59,537 nucleotides of DNA from Treponema sp. (GTDB taxonomy: Bacteria > Spirochaetota > Spirochaetia > Treponematales > Treponemataceae): the NCBI GenBank assembly GCA_017534445.1, contig JAFXWC010000075.1, positions 1 through 59,537 on the forward strand. Reading direction: 5' to 3'. The notes below the pieces were generated by a model. It was not told the DNA's origin. It did not search any database and was given only the letters and a program-made list of their open reading frames with translations. Position numbers and translations under genes: made by a program. Shown one piece after another: positions 6,916 through 14,944 of this stretch; position 1 is the stretch's first letter, and each line of letters opens with the position of its first letter.

Positions 6916-8340
6916 ATGGAAGGAATGTTTTGCAAGACATGCACCCACTGCGGTTTGTGTCCGGGAGACGGAACTTTTAGGGCTGGCAAAAATCTTATGA
7001 TAAGTTCGGAAGGAATTTCTTCTCCCCTAAGGAAAGATCCGTCTTTGCCATCATTTTACACAGGCATTGCCATGGACATTGGAACTACTACCGTGGCTGC
7101 CAAGGCTTACAGGCTTTGCAATGCGGAAGTCCTTGCAGAATACAAGGAGGCGAATTTCCAGCAGAAGTTTGGAAGCGATGTAATTGCCCGCATTTCCTTT
7201 GCTACGGAAGCGGATGGCTACAAAAAAATAAGGGAAGCGACCCTTCTTCAAATAGAAAAAGCCGTAAAAAAGCTCTTGGGTGAAGTTGCCTTTTTGTTTA
7301 CTTCCCAGCGCTGTGGCCGGCCCTACCTTGCCCGTCTTGTGATTACAGGCAATACTGCCATGCAAAGTTTTGCCGCTGGTCTTAGCGTAAAAGGCCTTTC
7401 TACCTTTCCCTTTGTGTGTGACTATCTTTTTGGCGAAGAAAAGCCTGCGTCAGACTTTTTTGCTGGCGCTTCATTTTTAAGCGCAGACTGTCCAGTTTAT
7501 TTTACGCCGGCTCAAAGTGCTTTTATTGGCGGAGACACAATTTCTGCAATGATGGCCTGCGGTTTTGCGGATAAGAATATAATAGAAGAAAAAAGTGTGA
7601 AAATTCTTGCGGATGTTGGTACAAACTGCGAGATGGCACTTTTGGACGGCAGGGGAAATGTTTGGTGCACTTCTTCTGCTGCAGGGCCTGCTTTTGAAGG
7701 CTACGGCATAAGGCAGGGCATGAATGCGGCGGAGGGGGCTGTTGCTAAGGTTTCTCTCTTGGCGGATAAAGGCGGTGCTTCTGATGCTCTTGGTCGGAGG
7801 CACAAATTTTTGTGCAGCGTGATTGGCGGCGGGAATGCAAGGGGCATTTGCGGAACAGGCCTTTTGAGTGCTATTTCTCTCTTTTACAGGACTGGAATTA
7901 TAAACCAGAACGGAACTTTTTCGCGGGGGACTGATTCTGTTGCCCTTTGCAAAGGGGTTAGCCTTTACCAGAATGACATAAGGAATTTTCAGCTTGCAAA
8001 GGCGGCTGTCTTAAGCGGAATAGAGTCTCTTATTGAAAAGGCTGGGCTTTCTGTGCAAAAGTGCAGCTCGGACGCGGCCTTGTATCTGGCGGGGGGATTT
8101 GGAACTAAGCTTGACCAAAAAGATGCCTGCCTTACCGGAATGATTCCTTCTTTTCTTGAAGGAAGCGTAGTTCATGCGGGGAATGCGGCTCTTGGTGGTG
8201 CCAGCATGCTCTTGTTTGACGAAAATCTTAGGAAAGATGCGCTTTTGCTTGCAAGAAAGGCAAAGAACATAAATCTTGCCCAAGACGAAGGTTTTCAGGC
8301 GCGGTACATAAAAGCCCTTAATTTTCCCGACTTGCCATAA
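6916..8340 (+). CDS. ASKHA-fold ATPase, corrinoid-protein reductive activator (RACE)-like
   Basis: 474 residues with the DUF4445/COG3894-type ASKHA ATPase region of enzymes that use ATP to re-reduce inactive cob(II)alamin in corrinoid methyltransferase systems. Visible are the phosphate-1 loop DIGTTTVAA from residue 54, a second DVGTNCEMALL, AGPAFEGYGIRQGM, GICGTGLLSAI and AGGFGTKLD near the C-terminus. The N-terminus differs from classical RACE proteins. Instead of a ~100-residue plant-type [2Fe-2S] domain it has only about 45 residues with Cys6, Cys9, Cys12 and Cys15 (C-x2-C-x2-C-x2-C), suggesting a small [4Fe-4S] cluster. No corrinoid protein or methyltransferase is adjacent, so the partner is unknown; a methionine synthase lacking its activation domain is one possibility. 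The start is ATG 6916; a TATACT at 6904-6909 is close upstream. Confidence 0.8.
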   Translation: MEGMFCKTCTHCGLCPGDGTFRAGKNLMISSEGISSPLRKDPSLPSFYTGIAMDIGTTTVAAKAYRLCNAEVLAEYKEANFQQKFGSDVIARISFATEADGYKKIREATLLQIEKAVKKLLGEVAFLFTSQRCGRPYLARLVITGNTAMQSFAAGLSVKGLSTFPFVCDYLFGEEKPASDFFAGASFLSADCPVYFTPAQSAFIGGDTISAMMACGFADKNIIEEKSVKILADVGTNCEMALLDGRGNVWCTSSAAGPAFEGYGIRQGMNAAEGAVAKVSLLADKGGASDALGRRHKFLCSVIGGGNARGICGTGLLSAISLFYRTGIINQNGTFSRGTDSVALCKGVSLYQNDIRNFQLAKAAVLSGIESLIEKAGLSVQKCSSDAALYLAGGFGTKLDQKDACLTGMIPSFLEGSVVHAGNAALGGASMLLFDENLRKDALLLARKAKNINLAQDEGFQARYIKALNFPDLP

Positions 8341-8344
8341 AAAA

Positions 8345-8367
8345 AACCGCCCCAGTTAGGAGCGGTC
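8345..8367. terminator. Bidirectional terminator between the ASKHA gene and rny
   Basis: Stem ACCGC(C)CC / GG(A)GCGGT at 8346-8366. It has a T-rich tail on the plus strand and eight Ts on the minus strand, so it can end both convergent transcripts. A second palindrome, CAAGGG-GGCT-CCCTTG, follows at about 8381-8396. Confidence 0.75.
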
Positions 8368-8400
8368 TTTGTTCGGCGTTCAAGGGGGCTCCCTTGAAAC

Positions 8401-9933
8401 TTACCTTGCGTATTCGATTATGCGTGTCTCGCGGATCATCGTAATCTTGATTCTTCCAGGGTAGCGCAAGTCGTCTTCGATCTGCTTTGCAATGCTCTTT
8501 GCAAGATCCTTAACCTGCTCATCCGGAATCTTTTCGTTGTTTACCAAGATGCGGAGTTCGCGGCCTGCCTGGATGGCATAAGCCTGTTCAACACCGGTAA
8601 ACTTCTTTGCTGTTTCCTCAAGGTTTTCAAGGCGCTTAACGTAGTTGTCTACAGTTTCGCGTCTTGCACCCGGGCGGGCAGCACTGATTGCGTCTGCAAT
8701 CTGTACGATTACTGCTTCCGTAGTCTGCGGCTCAACGTCGTTGTGGTGTGCGGCGATTGCGTTTACTACGCGCGGCTCTTCTCCCATCTTGCGTGCCATT
8801 TCTGCGCCAACTTCTGCGTGGTTCTGGTCGCTGTCTGTTTCTGCTCCCTTGCCAATGTCATGCAAAAGGGCTGCTCTTTTGGCAAGTTCGCGGTTTGCAC
8901 CAATTTCTGCGGCAAGAAGGCTTGCAATTTCTGCAACTTCGCGTGAGTGGGTAAGAACGTTCTGTCCGTAGCTTGTGCGGAAGTAAAGCCTTCCCAAAGC
9001 GCGCACTCCGTCCTGGCCCATGTTGTGGATTCCAAGGTCAAACAAGACCTTTTCGCCTTCTTCGTAAATCTTCTGCTGGATTTCACGCGTTACCTTCTGC
9101 ACGATTTCTTCTATGCGGGCAGGGTGGATGCGTCCGTCCGTTATAAGACGCTCAAGTGATTCCTTGGCAATTTCTTTGCGTACGGGGTCAAAGCAGCTTA
9201 TTACAACGGCTTCCGGTGTGTCGTCTATGATGATGTCTACTCCGGTAAGCGTTTCCAAAGTGCGGATGTTGCGTCCTTCGCGGCCAATGATGCGTCCCTT
9301 CATCTCGTCGGATGGGAGGGATACCGTTGCAACCGTAAGGTCTCCTGTAACTTCCGTGGCAATGCGCTGGATTGTGGAAAGCAATACGCTCTGGGCCCTT
9401 TTTTCTGCGGCAAGCTGTGCGTCCTGGTCAATCTTGTTAAGAAGGGCCTGGGCATCGTGCTTGGCTTCGTTTTCGAGGCTCTTGATGATGAGGGATTTTG
9501 CTTCATCGCGGGTAAGGCCTGAAATGCGCTCCAATTCTGTGCGCAAGTTTTCTTCCTTGTCCTGAAGTTGCTGAGCATGCTTTGCAAATTCAGCGTCTCT
9601 GGCGGCAAATTCCTTTTCTCTTTTTTCGAACTCCTGGGCTCTCTTGTCCAAAAGCTCTTCTTTCTTGTTTACACGGCTCTCGTAAGATTGAATTTCTTTG
9701 CGGCGCTCGTGGTTCTCCCGCTCCTGCTGGTTTCGGTCCTGAATGAGTTGTTCTCTTGCTTGAAGCTGAATCTCTTTTTTGAGAGCTTCTGCTTCCTTTA
9801 TGGCATCCTGTTTAACGCGTTCGGCTTTTTGTTCCGAGGCGGAAAGTTGAAATCTGGCATAAATCCAGCGAATAGTCCATCCAAGAACAATTCCTGCAAC
9901 GGGGAGCACGATGTACAGAATCATTTTGTCCAT
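8401..9933 (-). CDS. rny: Ribonuclease Y
   Basis: Membrane-anchored endoribonuclease starting bulk mRNA decay. From ATG 9933 it has 510 residues, the usual size. Order of parts: one N-terminal transmembrane helix (MILYIVLPVAGIVLGWTIRW), a long charged coiled coil (about 30-200), a KH RNA-binding domain with GREGRNI at 217-223, and an HD metal-phosphohydrolase domain with the HD pair at 358-359 (LLHDIGKG). The start was moved from 9945 to 9933 because GGAG lies 7 bases before ATG 9933. It stands alone, ending in the shared terminator. The region upstream holds a large GC-rich hairpin block. Confidence 0.96.
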   Translation of the reverse strand: MDKMILYIVLPVAGIVLGWTIRWIYARFQLSASEQKAERVKQDAIKEAEALKKEIQLQAREQLIQDRNQQERENHERRKEIQSYESRVNKKEELLDKRAQEFEKREKEFAARDAEFAKHAQQLQDKEENLRTELERISGLTRDEAKSLIIKSLENEAKHDAQALLNKIDQDAQLAAEKRAQSVLLSTIQRIATEVTGDLTVATVSLPSDEMKGRIIGREGRNIRTLETLTGVDIIIDDTPEAVVISCFDPVRKEIAKESLERLITDGRIHPARIEEIVQKVTREIQQKIYEEGEKVLFDLGIHNMGQDGVRALGRLYFRTSYGQNVLTHSREVAEIASLLAAEIGANRELAKRAALLHDIGKGAETDSDQNHAEVGAEMARKMGEEPRVVNAIAAHHNDVEPQTTEAVIVQIADAISAARPGARRETVDNYVKRLENLEETAKKFTGVEQAYAIQAGRELRILVNNEKIPDEQVKDLAKSIAKQIEDDLRYPGRIKITMIRETRIIEYAR

Positions 9934-10034
9934 ACAAATCTCCATTGTATTTAAAATTGTTCATTAATATAGTATAGAAAAAATGCGCTAATGTCAAATG
10001 TAAAATCTGTAATATAGGAATAAATATTTGTTTT

Positions 10035-10160
10035 CAAGGGGGGACCCTTGGACCCCAGAATTTGGAGGGGAGGAAAACCTCTACTCGGAAGCGGGTTTTC
10101 CTCCCCTCCAAACCTCCCCACCTTTCCAGCACCGCTTAGGGGCTAAGCCCCCTAAGAACC
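10035..10160. repeat. Cluster of three strong GC-rich hairpins
   Basis: First, CAAGGG-GGGA-CCCTTG at 10035-10050. Second, a perfect 19-bp inverted repeat whose arms are 10061-10079 and 10094-10112 (TTTGGAGGGGAGGAAAACC and its complement) around a 14-base loop. Third, CTTAGGGG / CCCCTAAG-type pairing at about 10135-10155. The block is bounded by AAATATTT-containing AT-rich sequence on both sides. The same GGGGGGACCC style of sequence recurs at 15985-16012. Confidence 0.85.
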
Positions 10161-10241
10161 CCTGGTGTTTAAATAATAAATATTTATGGAGAAAGTAGTG
10201 TGTTGTGTTTCTACTGTTTTCTGAAGGGTGCGTCCTTGTAA

Positions 10242-10270
10242 TTGACAAGACGGCTTGGTTTTGTTAGGAT
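10242..10270 (+). promoter_or_regulatory. Promoter for the 10315 gene
   Basis: TTGACA at 10242-10247, 17-bp spacer, TAGGAT at 10265-10270. Predicted +1 is near 10277. Confidence 0.5.
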
Positions 10271-10285
10271 TTTTATGTTCTTTTA

Positions 10286-10318
10286 ATGAAACTTACGGGA
10301 AAAATTTACGAATTATGA
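10286..10318 (+). CDS. Ten-codon upstream ORF coupled to the next gene
   Basis: Encodes MKLTGKIYEL and stops at a TGA (10316-10318) that overlaps the ATG (10315-10317) of the following membrane-peptide gene, an ATGA-type junction. The downstream ATG has no good ribosome-binding site nearby, so translation of this short ORF could deliver ribosomes to it. Whether it is itself translated is inferred; it may be chance. Confidence 0.3.
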   Translation: MKLTGKIYEL

Positions 10319-10479
10319 CTATTTTAAAACTTTTATTGCTGATAGCTTTCATTGACCTTATTTTTATCCTGCGCAACAAATTTGTAAACGGCTTTTCCAT
10401 GCGCACAATGCTCTTTATCTTGGGCGGAATAGACATAGCCTTGGCTGTAGCCTACTTTGTTTACAGAATATTGCAATAG
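10315..10479 (+). CDS. Small two-helix membrane protein
   Basis: A 54-residue hydrophobic protein: helix 1 LKLLLLIAFIDLIFIL, a short basic loop RNKFVNG, helix 2 MLFILGGIDIALAVAYFVY. The loop between the helices is positive, so both ends should face outward by the positive-inside rule, or the protein inserts as a hairpin. The in-frame TTG at 10255 lies upstream of the predicted transcription start near 10277, so ATG 10315 is preferred. It stops 14 bases before the deaminase gene's first ATG. Family and function were not recognised. Confidence 0.55.
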   Translation: MTILKLLLLIAFIDLIFILRNKFVNGFSMRTMLFILGGIDIALAVAYFVYRILQ

Positions 10480-10483
10480 ATTG

Positions 10484-10492
10484 TGATATAAT
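10484..10492 (+). promoter_or_regulatory. Extended -10 promoter for the deaminase gene
   Basis: TGA-TATAAT, an extended -10 with TATAAT at 10487-10492 and no clear -35. ATG codons follow at 10494, 10500 and 10509; normal initiation would fall on ATG 10500. Confidence 0.55.
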
Positions 10493-10499
10493 TATGCCT

Positions 10500-10952
10500 A
10501 TGGACTACATGGACGAAGCTATACAAGAAGCATACGAAGGAATCAAAAGCGGACACGGCGGACCTTTTGGCTGCGTAATAGTAAAAGATGGCAAAATTGT
10601 GGGGCGGGGGCACAATTCCGTCCTGTTAAAAAACGACCCAACCTGCCACGGAGAAATGGAAGCTATCCGCAATGCCTGCAAAAATCTTGGAACCCACAAC
10701 CTTTCCGGCTGCGAACTCTACACTACGGCTGAACCCTGCCCAATGTGCCTGGGAGGAATCCTCTGGGCAAACATACGCAAGGTCTTTTACGGCTGCAAGG
10801 TTTCTGACACTGACAAAATCAACTTCCGCGACGACGAATTCTACAAATGTTTTGAGGGTAAAAGCAACCTTTACTCTGCCCAGGAATGCAAGCGCGAAGA
10901 ATGCCTAAAGCTCTTTGAAGACTATGTAAAAACCGGTGCCAAAAGGTACTGA
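10500..10952 (+). CDS. Guanine deaminase-like zinc nucleobase deaminase
   Basis: A 150-residue member of the cytidine/deoxycytidylate deaminase fold. The zinc-site motifs are HGEMEAIRNA (His ligand and proton-shuttle Glu) and PCPMC (two Cys ligands). The C-terminal part, ILWANIRKVFYGCKVSDTDKINFRDDEFYK, resembles the small bacterial guanine deaminase (GuaD, guanine to xanthine) more than tRNA adenosine deaminase TadA, which carries other loops. Guanine deamination fits with guaA and purE nearby as purine salvage, but substrate assignment within this fold by sequence is not certain. The start was set to ATG 10500 because the extended -10 places +1 there; ATG 10494 would add two residues. A dispersed repeat follows. 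Confidence 0.8.
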   Translation: MDYMDEAIQEAYEGIKSGHGGPFGCVIVKDGKIVGRGHNSVLLKNDPTCHGEMEAIRNACKNLGTHNLSGCELYTTAEPCPMCLGGILWANIRKVFYGCKVSDTDKINFRDDEFYKCFEGKSNLYSAQECKREECLKLFEDYVKTGAKRY

Positions 10953-10977
10953 TTCTTAGAGGGCGTCTGCAAATAAA

Positions 10978-11056
10978 TCCTACCCCCGATTGGAAGGGTG
11001 CGGAACGCATTGCCGTCAGGCAATGGAGGCGAAAGCCGGAACCCTGGAAAGCGGGC
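10978..11056 (+). repeat. Dispersed intergenic repeat, copy B
   Basis: Same core as copy A in the opposite orientation: CCCGATTGGA, TTGCCGTCAGGCAATGGAGG, AAAGCCGGAACCC, GGAAAGCGGG. A second module continues to about 11120, ending in TTGGTCCAGAAG. It separates the deaminase from the polyene cluster. Confidence 0.85.
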
Positions 11057-11142
11057 GAATTTCCAAGCTTTTGCCGACCCAGGGGGGCGGCACAGTTTTA
11101 CCAGACGCTTGGTCCAGAAGAAAAGAAGAAAAAATCTTTCTC

Positions 11143-11171
11143 TTGTATTTTTGGGCAAAATACTGTAACAT
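11143..11171 (+). promoter_or_regulatory. Candidate promoter of the polyene cluster
   Basis: TTGTAT at 11143-11148, 17-bp spacer, TAACAT at 11166-11171, with AGGAG at 11213-11217 before ATG 11223. The match is moderate. Confidence 0.4.
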
Positions 11172-11222
11172 TTTAGGAAGAAAATTGGACAGCTTAAAAA
11201 AAACTGGAATTCAGGAGTGTTT

Positions 11223-11492
11223 ATGGATATTGAAGTGCTGAAAAAGGAAATAAAGGACGTTGTTATTTCTTCTCTTGAGCTGGAAGACCTTACGGCTGAT
11301 GACATAAAAGACGATGAGCCTTTGTTTGGGGAAGGTCTTGGCCTTGATTCAATTGATGCGCTTGAACTTGGCGTTGCGCTCAAGAAGCACTTTTGCGTAA
11401 AGTTTTCTTCCGAGAACGAGGAAAACAAGAAGCGCTTTGCGTCTATAAACACTCTTGCAGAATATATTGCCCAGGAAAAGGACGGACAGTGA
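11223..11492 (+). CDS. apeE: Acyl carrier protein 1 (ApeE-like)
   Basis: An 89-residue acidic acyl carrier protein. The phosphopantetheine site is Ser43 in GLGLDSIDALELG. The start at 11223 follows AGGAG with a 5-base gap. It is the first gene of the aryl-polyene-type operon and overlaps the second ACP by ATGA. In characterised APE systems two ACPs share the work: one accepts the aryl starter, the other carries extension. Which does which here cannot be read from sequence. Confidence 0.88.
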   Translation: MDIEVLKKEIKDVVISSLELEDLTADDIKDDEPLFGEGLGLDSIDALELGVALKKHFCVKFSSENEENKKRFASINTLAEYIAQEKDGQ

Positions 11493-11737
11493 TGACAAAG
11501 GATGAACTCTACCAGAAGATAAAGTCTATTATGGTGAATGAATTTGAGGTTGAAGAGGAAAAGGTTCTTCCCGATGCCAAGCTTGTGGATGACATGGACT
11601 TGGATTCCATTGACTTTATTGACCTTGTTGTTAAGACCAAGGATTTTATTCCCGTAAAGATTGACCCGGAAATTTTTAGGACGGTTCGCACTATGCAGGA
11701 CGTCGTGGACACTTTGTATCCCTACACCCAGCAATAG
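11492..11737 (+). CDS. apeF: Acyl carrier protein 2 (ApeF-like)
   Basis: An 81-residue acyl carrier protein with the phosphopantetheine Ser39 in MDLDSIDFIDL. Its start codon shares the stop of ACP 1 (ATGA), so the two should be made in similar amounts. It is immediately followed (no gap) by the ligase fusion. The DSIDFIDL context is typical of the second ACP in APE clusters. A matching phosphopantetheinyl transferase is not in the window. Confidence 0.88.
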   Translation: MTKDELYQKIKSIMVNEFEVEEEKVLPDAKLVDDMDLDSIDFIDLVVKTKDFIPVKIDPEIFRTVRTMQDVVDTLYPYTQQ

Positions 11738-13813
11738 ATGGTTAAAGTAATTGCGGCTGTCCTTACGGCTCTTTATCCTGTAGTTGTTTTTGCCTTTCTG
11801 GTGGTGCTTAAGCTGCCTGTTAGGATTTTGTCGCTTTGCGTTATTGCGCTTTCTTTTGCGGCTTTTCTTAGCGCGGGGATAAAGGGTAAGTCTGCTTCTG
11901 CTGGAGCTTCTGTTGGCGGGGCATCTGCAGGCAGGGGGGCTTTTTGTGGAGCTGCCACTTTGGCTGGCGGGGTTTCCGCACCTTCTTCAAAGGGCAGGTC
12001 TTTTTGGCGGCGCTTTAAGCCTTTTTTGGGAGCAAGCCTTTTTTTGGCGGCGGGAATTGCCTGTTTTTTTACCAATCAGGCGGTTTTCCTAAAGCTTTAT
12101 TCGGTGGCTGTTACCGCAACATTTCTTTTTGTTTTTGCAAGCTCCCTGGTTTGGGGGCCCAACATAATTTTCCGCTTTGCTACTATGGCGGACAAGTCTA
12201 TAAGAAATTCGGCAAAGGAAAAAAGTGTTGAGCGTTATTGCCGCAAGGTTTGCATTGCGTGGTGCCTGTTTTTTATCCTGAACGCAGGCATTTCCGCTTT
12301 TACAGCACTAAAATGCAGCGATGCGGTTTGGTCTTTGTACAATGGCGGTATTTCGTATGGCCTTATGGGTCTTATGTTTGCCGTTGAATATATTATCAGG
12401 ATTCAGGTGAATAAAAAAATGCCCAGCGAACATTCAATCACAAAGTTTAAGAACGATTCCCGCAAGGATGACTACGTCCTTTGCTATGAAAACACTTGGT
12501 CTTCCAAAAAATACAAGACTTGGCTGGACTTTCTTACGGCTACGGCAAGGGTCCGCGCCTTTCTTTCCAATCCGGAACATTCTTCTTGCAGCGTTTGGAT
12601 TTTGCACTGCGAGGACTACTGGTATTTCCTTTGCACTTTTACGGCTCTTTTGCAGTGCAAGAAAAGGATTTTGCTTACCCAGAACATAACGCCCAGCTTT
12701 ATACAGGAAATAAAATCGATTGGTGTTGAATTTTTGACAGACCAGGATGCGGAGGATTCCTTTAGCATAAGGGATATAATAGAAGATTCTCCTCTTCCGT
12801 CAGAAGAAGAAATCCGTACTTCGCCGCCGATTGACGCTGACGAGACAAAGATTTTTATGTATACTTCCGGCAGCACGGGTAAGCCCAAGGCTGTTGCCCA
12901 GCGTATGACGGAATTTGAGCTTGACAATAAATTCATAATCTCAAAGTGGGGGGATGAATTTTGCAGCCGAAAGCTTGTTACAACTGTTAGCCAGCACCAC
13001 ATATACGGCTTTTTGTTCGGCATTTCGCTTCCTTTTACGCTTGGAGTTCCCTTCCGCAGAAAGAGAATTGAATTCCCGGAAGAATTTGAAACTTTGAACG
13101 ACAGCCCCTACATGATTATCGCAACCCCGGCTTTTTTAAAGCGTACCGTAGAAATAGAGGGCAAGCTACCGACAAGCGGCTGCTTTATCTTTACAAGTGG
13201 CGGCGTACTTACCCCCGACGTTGCAGAGCAGACGGACAAGGTCTTTGGCTTTTGGCCACTGGAAGTTTACGGTTCAACAGAGACAAGCGGCATTGCCTAC
13301 AGGCAGAGCAAGAAGGGGCTTGAATGGACTCCTTTTGACAACGCAAAAATTTGGAAGGGGGACGACGGATGCCTGCGAATAATTTCCCCCTACATCAAAA
13401 ACCCGGAAGGCTTTGCTACGGCAGACCTGGTGGACATTCTGGATGACGGACGCTTTTTGCTTAAGGGAAGAGCAGATTCCATAGTTAAAATAGAAGAAAA
13501 ACGCATTTCCATGACCGAAGTAGAAAACCGTATTTTGCAGACCGGCTTTGTCCGCGACGTAAAGGTTATTGCCCTTGAAGACCGCCGCCAGTACCTTGCA
13601 GCCGCAATTGAATTCAATGATGAAGGAAAGAAGAAGTTTGGCGGTGTAAAAAAGCTTGAAGTTAACAAATTCTTCCACGACTTTTTGATGCAGTATTTCG
13701 AGAACGTGGTTATTCCAAAGAAGTGGCGTTTTGTAGAAAAGCTTCCCTGTGATGTTCAGGGTAAAAAACACAAGGAAGATATTGCACTCCTTTTTGAGAA
13801 GGCGGAAGACTAA
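11738..13813 (+). CDS. COG4648-like membrane domain fused to AMP-dependent ligase (ApeG-ApeH fusion)
   Basis: 691 residues in two parts. Residues 1 to about 225 hold several transmembrane helices and end in SLYNGGISYGLMGLMFAVEYIIR, characteristic of the COG4648 membrane protein (ApeG) of APE clusters. An unusual low-complexity Gly/Ala/Ser insert sits at about 48-85. Residues about 230-691 are an adenylate-forming ligase: P-loop YTSGSTGKPKA at about 373-383, YGSTETSG, and DGRFLLKGRADSIVKIEEKRIS, including the hinge and the A10-type region. In APE biosynthesis ApeH activates the aromatic starter (a 4-hydroxybenzoate-type acid) and loads it on an ACP. Encoding both as one chain would tether starter loading to the membrane. 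The frame is continuous, so this is not a sequencing artefact within the given sequence. Starter identity is not determinable here. Confidence 0.88.
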   Translation: MVKVIAAVLTALYPVVVFAFLVVLKLPVRILSLCVIALSFAAFLSAGIKGKSASAGASVGGASAGRGAFCGAATLAGGVSAPSSKGRSFWRRFKPFLGASLFLAAGIACFFTNQAVFLKLYSVAVTATFLFVFASSLVWGPNIIFRFATMADKSIRNSAKEKSVERYCRKVCIAWCLFFILNAGISAFTALKCSDAVWSLYNGGISYGLMGLMFAVEYIIRIQVNKKMPSEHSITKFKNDSRKDDYVLCYENTWSSKKYKTWLDFLTATARVRAFLSNPEHSSCSVWILHCEDYWYFLCTFTALLQCKKRILLTQNITPSFIQEIKSIGVEFLTDQDAEDSFSIRDIIEDSPLPSEEEIRTSPPIDADETKIFMYTSGSTGKPKAVAQRMTEFELDNKFIISKWGDEFCSRKLVTTVSQHHIYGFLFGISLPFTLGVPFRRKRIEFPEEFETLNDSPYMIIATPAFLKRTVEIEGKLPTSGCFIFTSGGVLTPDVAEQTDKVFGFWPLEVYGSTETSGIAYRQSKKGLEWTPFDNAKIWKGDDGCLRIISPYIKNPEGFATADLVDILDDGRFLLKGRADSIVKIEEKRISMTEVENRILQTGFVRDVKVIALEDRRQYLAAAIEFNDEGKKKFGGVKKLEVNKFFHDFLMQYFENVVIPKKWRFVEKLPCDVQGKKHKEDIALLFEKAED

Positions 13814-13817
13814 GGCC

Positions 13818-14195
13818 ATGTGTGCTAATTTGCATTCGATTCAGAACGAAAGAATAGTTTCCCAAAGCTCGGATGCCCAGTCTAAGACAAAAAGCGTCTG
13901 CCTTGAAGTTTTTATTTCTCCTGAATCAGATTTTTTTGACGGCCACTTTCCTGCCTTTAAGCTTTTTCCGGCTGTTGCTCAGATTTATCTTGTTGACCGC
14001 TTTGCAAAGGAATATCTTGGAGTGCAGGCTTTTACAAAGGAGCTAAAAAGGGTAAAGTTTCCTTCTCCTCTTTTGCCGGGTGCAAGGGTTCTTTTGAGCT
14101 TGGAACTTGACCAGGCTTTTGATACGCTTTCATTTTCGCTTTGTGATTGCGAACAAAAGGATAAAGTCTACTCAAGCGGGACGGCTGCTGTATGA
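13818..14195 (+). CDS. apeI: ApeI-like 3-hydroxyacyl-ACP dehydratase
   Basis: A 125-residue hotdog-fold protein. The FabZ/FabA-like signature is DFFDGHFPAFKLFPAVAQ with catalytic His43 followed by Pro, as in ApeI-type thioester dehydratases. The start at 13818 sits 5 bases beyond the ligase stop with AAGG just before; the longer upstream frame lies wholly inside the ligase. It overlaps the glycosyltransferase start by ATGA. In APE clusters ApeI works together with ApeP to dehydrate the growing polyene; the two are often proposed to pair. Confidence 0.82.
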   Translation: MCANLHSIQNERIVSQSSDAQSKTKSVCLEVFISPESDFFDGHFPAFKLFPAVAQIYLVDRFAKEYLGVQAFTKELKRVKFPSPLLPGARVLLSLELDQAFDTLSFSLCDCEQKDKVYSSGTAAV

Positions 14196-14944
14196 GCCTT
14201 GAATTTAGTCCCTGCTTTGTGATTCCTGTTTATAACCATGGGGATACCTTGGGAGCGGTCGTTAAAAACCTTTCTGCTTACGGCATTCCAATAATTCTTG
14301 TTGACGACGGAAATGATTCCAAGAACAGGGAGCAGATAGAAGCCGTGGCTTCAGCAGAGGCTTCATGCACTCTTGTTTCGCTTGAAAAAAACAGCGGCAA
14401 GGGCAAGGCTTTCTTTGCGGGAGTAAAAAAAGCCCTTTCCCTTGGCTACACCCACGTTTTTCAGATAGACGCGGACGGCCAGCACGACGCATCCCGCTGC
14501 GCTTTCTTTTTGGACGAGGCAAGGTCAAACCCCGGCAAGGTAATCTGCGGTTATCCTGAATACGATGAAAGCGTTCCCCTTAAGCGAAAAAATGGAAGGG
14601 AAATTTCAAACAGGTGGGCGCGTTTTGTAACATGGGATTCTTCCATAAAAGACGTGCTTTGCGGCTACAGGGTATATCCCTCTTTGGCATTGGCCTCACT
14701 CATCCGCCACCATGCAATCATCAATGCAAGGATGGGCTTTGACACGGATATTCTTGTTCACCTTTCATGGGCTGGCTGTAAGATTTTGAACTATGGCGTA
14801 AAGGTTACCTATCCAAAGGACGGCATATCAAATTTCCGCATGGTGCGTGACAACATTGCAATTTCGTTGACATACACCCGTCTTTGCCTTGGCATGATTG
14901 TACGCATTCCAAAACTTCTTCTGCGGAGGATTTTCCGTGGCTGA
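14192..14944 (+). CDS. Family 2 glycosyltransferase (ApeJ N-terminal-like)
   Basis: 250 residues of a GT2 (GT-A fold) enzyme of the dolichol-phosphate-mannose synthase type. It has FVIPVYNHGDTLGAVV at the start, ILVDDGNDS, and the metal-binding DADGQHD, then GYRVYP. No membrane tail is present apart from a weakly hydrophobic C-terminus. In many APE clusters this domain is the N-terminal half of ApeJ, followed by an acyltransferase half. Here the two halves are separate overlapping genes. It probably attaches a sugar to, or near, the lipid anchor of the polyene; donor and acceptor are unknown. Confidence 0.82.
   Translation: MSLEFSPCFVIPVYNHGDTLGAVVKNLSAYGIPIILVDDGNDSKNREQIEAVASAEASCTLVSLEKNSGKGKAFFAGVKKALSLGYTHVFQIDADGQHDASRCAFFLDEARSNPGKVICGYPEYDESVPLKRKNGREISNRWARFVTWDSSIKDVLCGYRVYPSLALASLIRHHAIINARMGFDTDILVHLSWAGCKILNYGVKVTYPKDGISNFRMVRDNIAISLTYTRLCLGMIVRIPKLLLRRIFRG

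Noticed and set aside
10984..11241. ORF encoding an 83-residue protein upstream of the first ACP
   Set aside because: It reads through dispersed repeat copy B and overlaps the start of the ACP gene.
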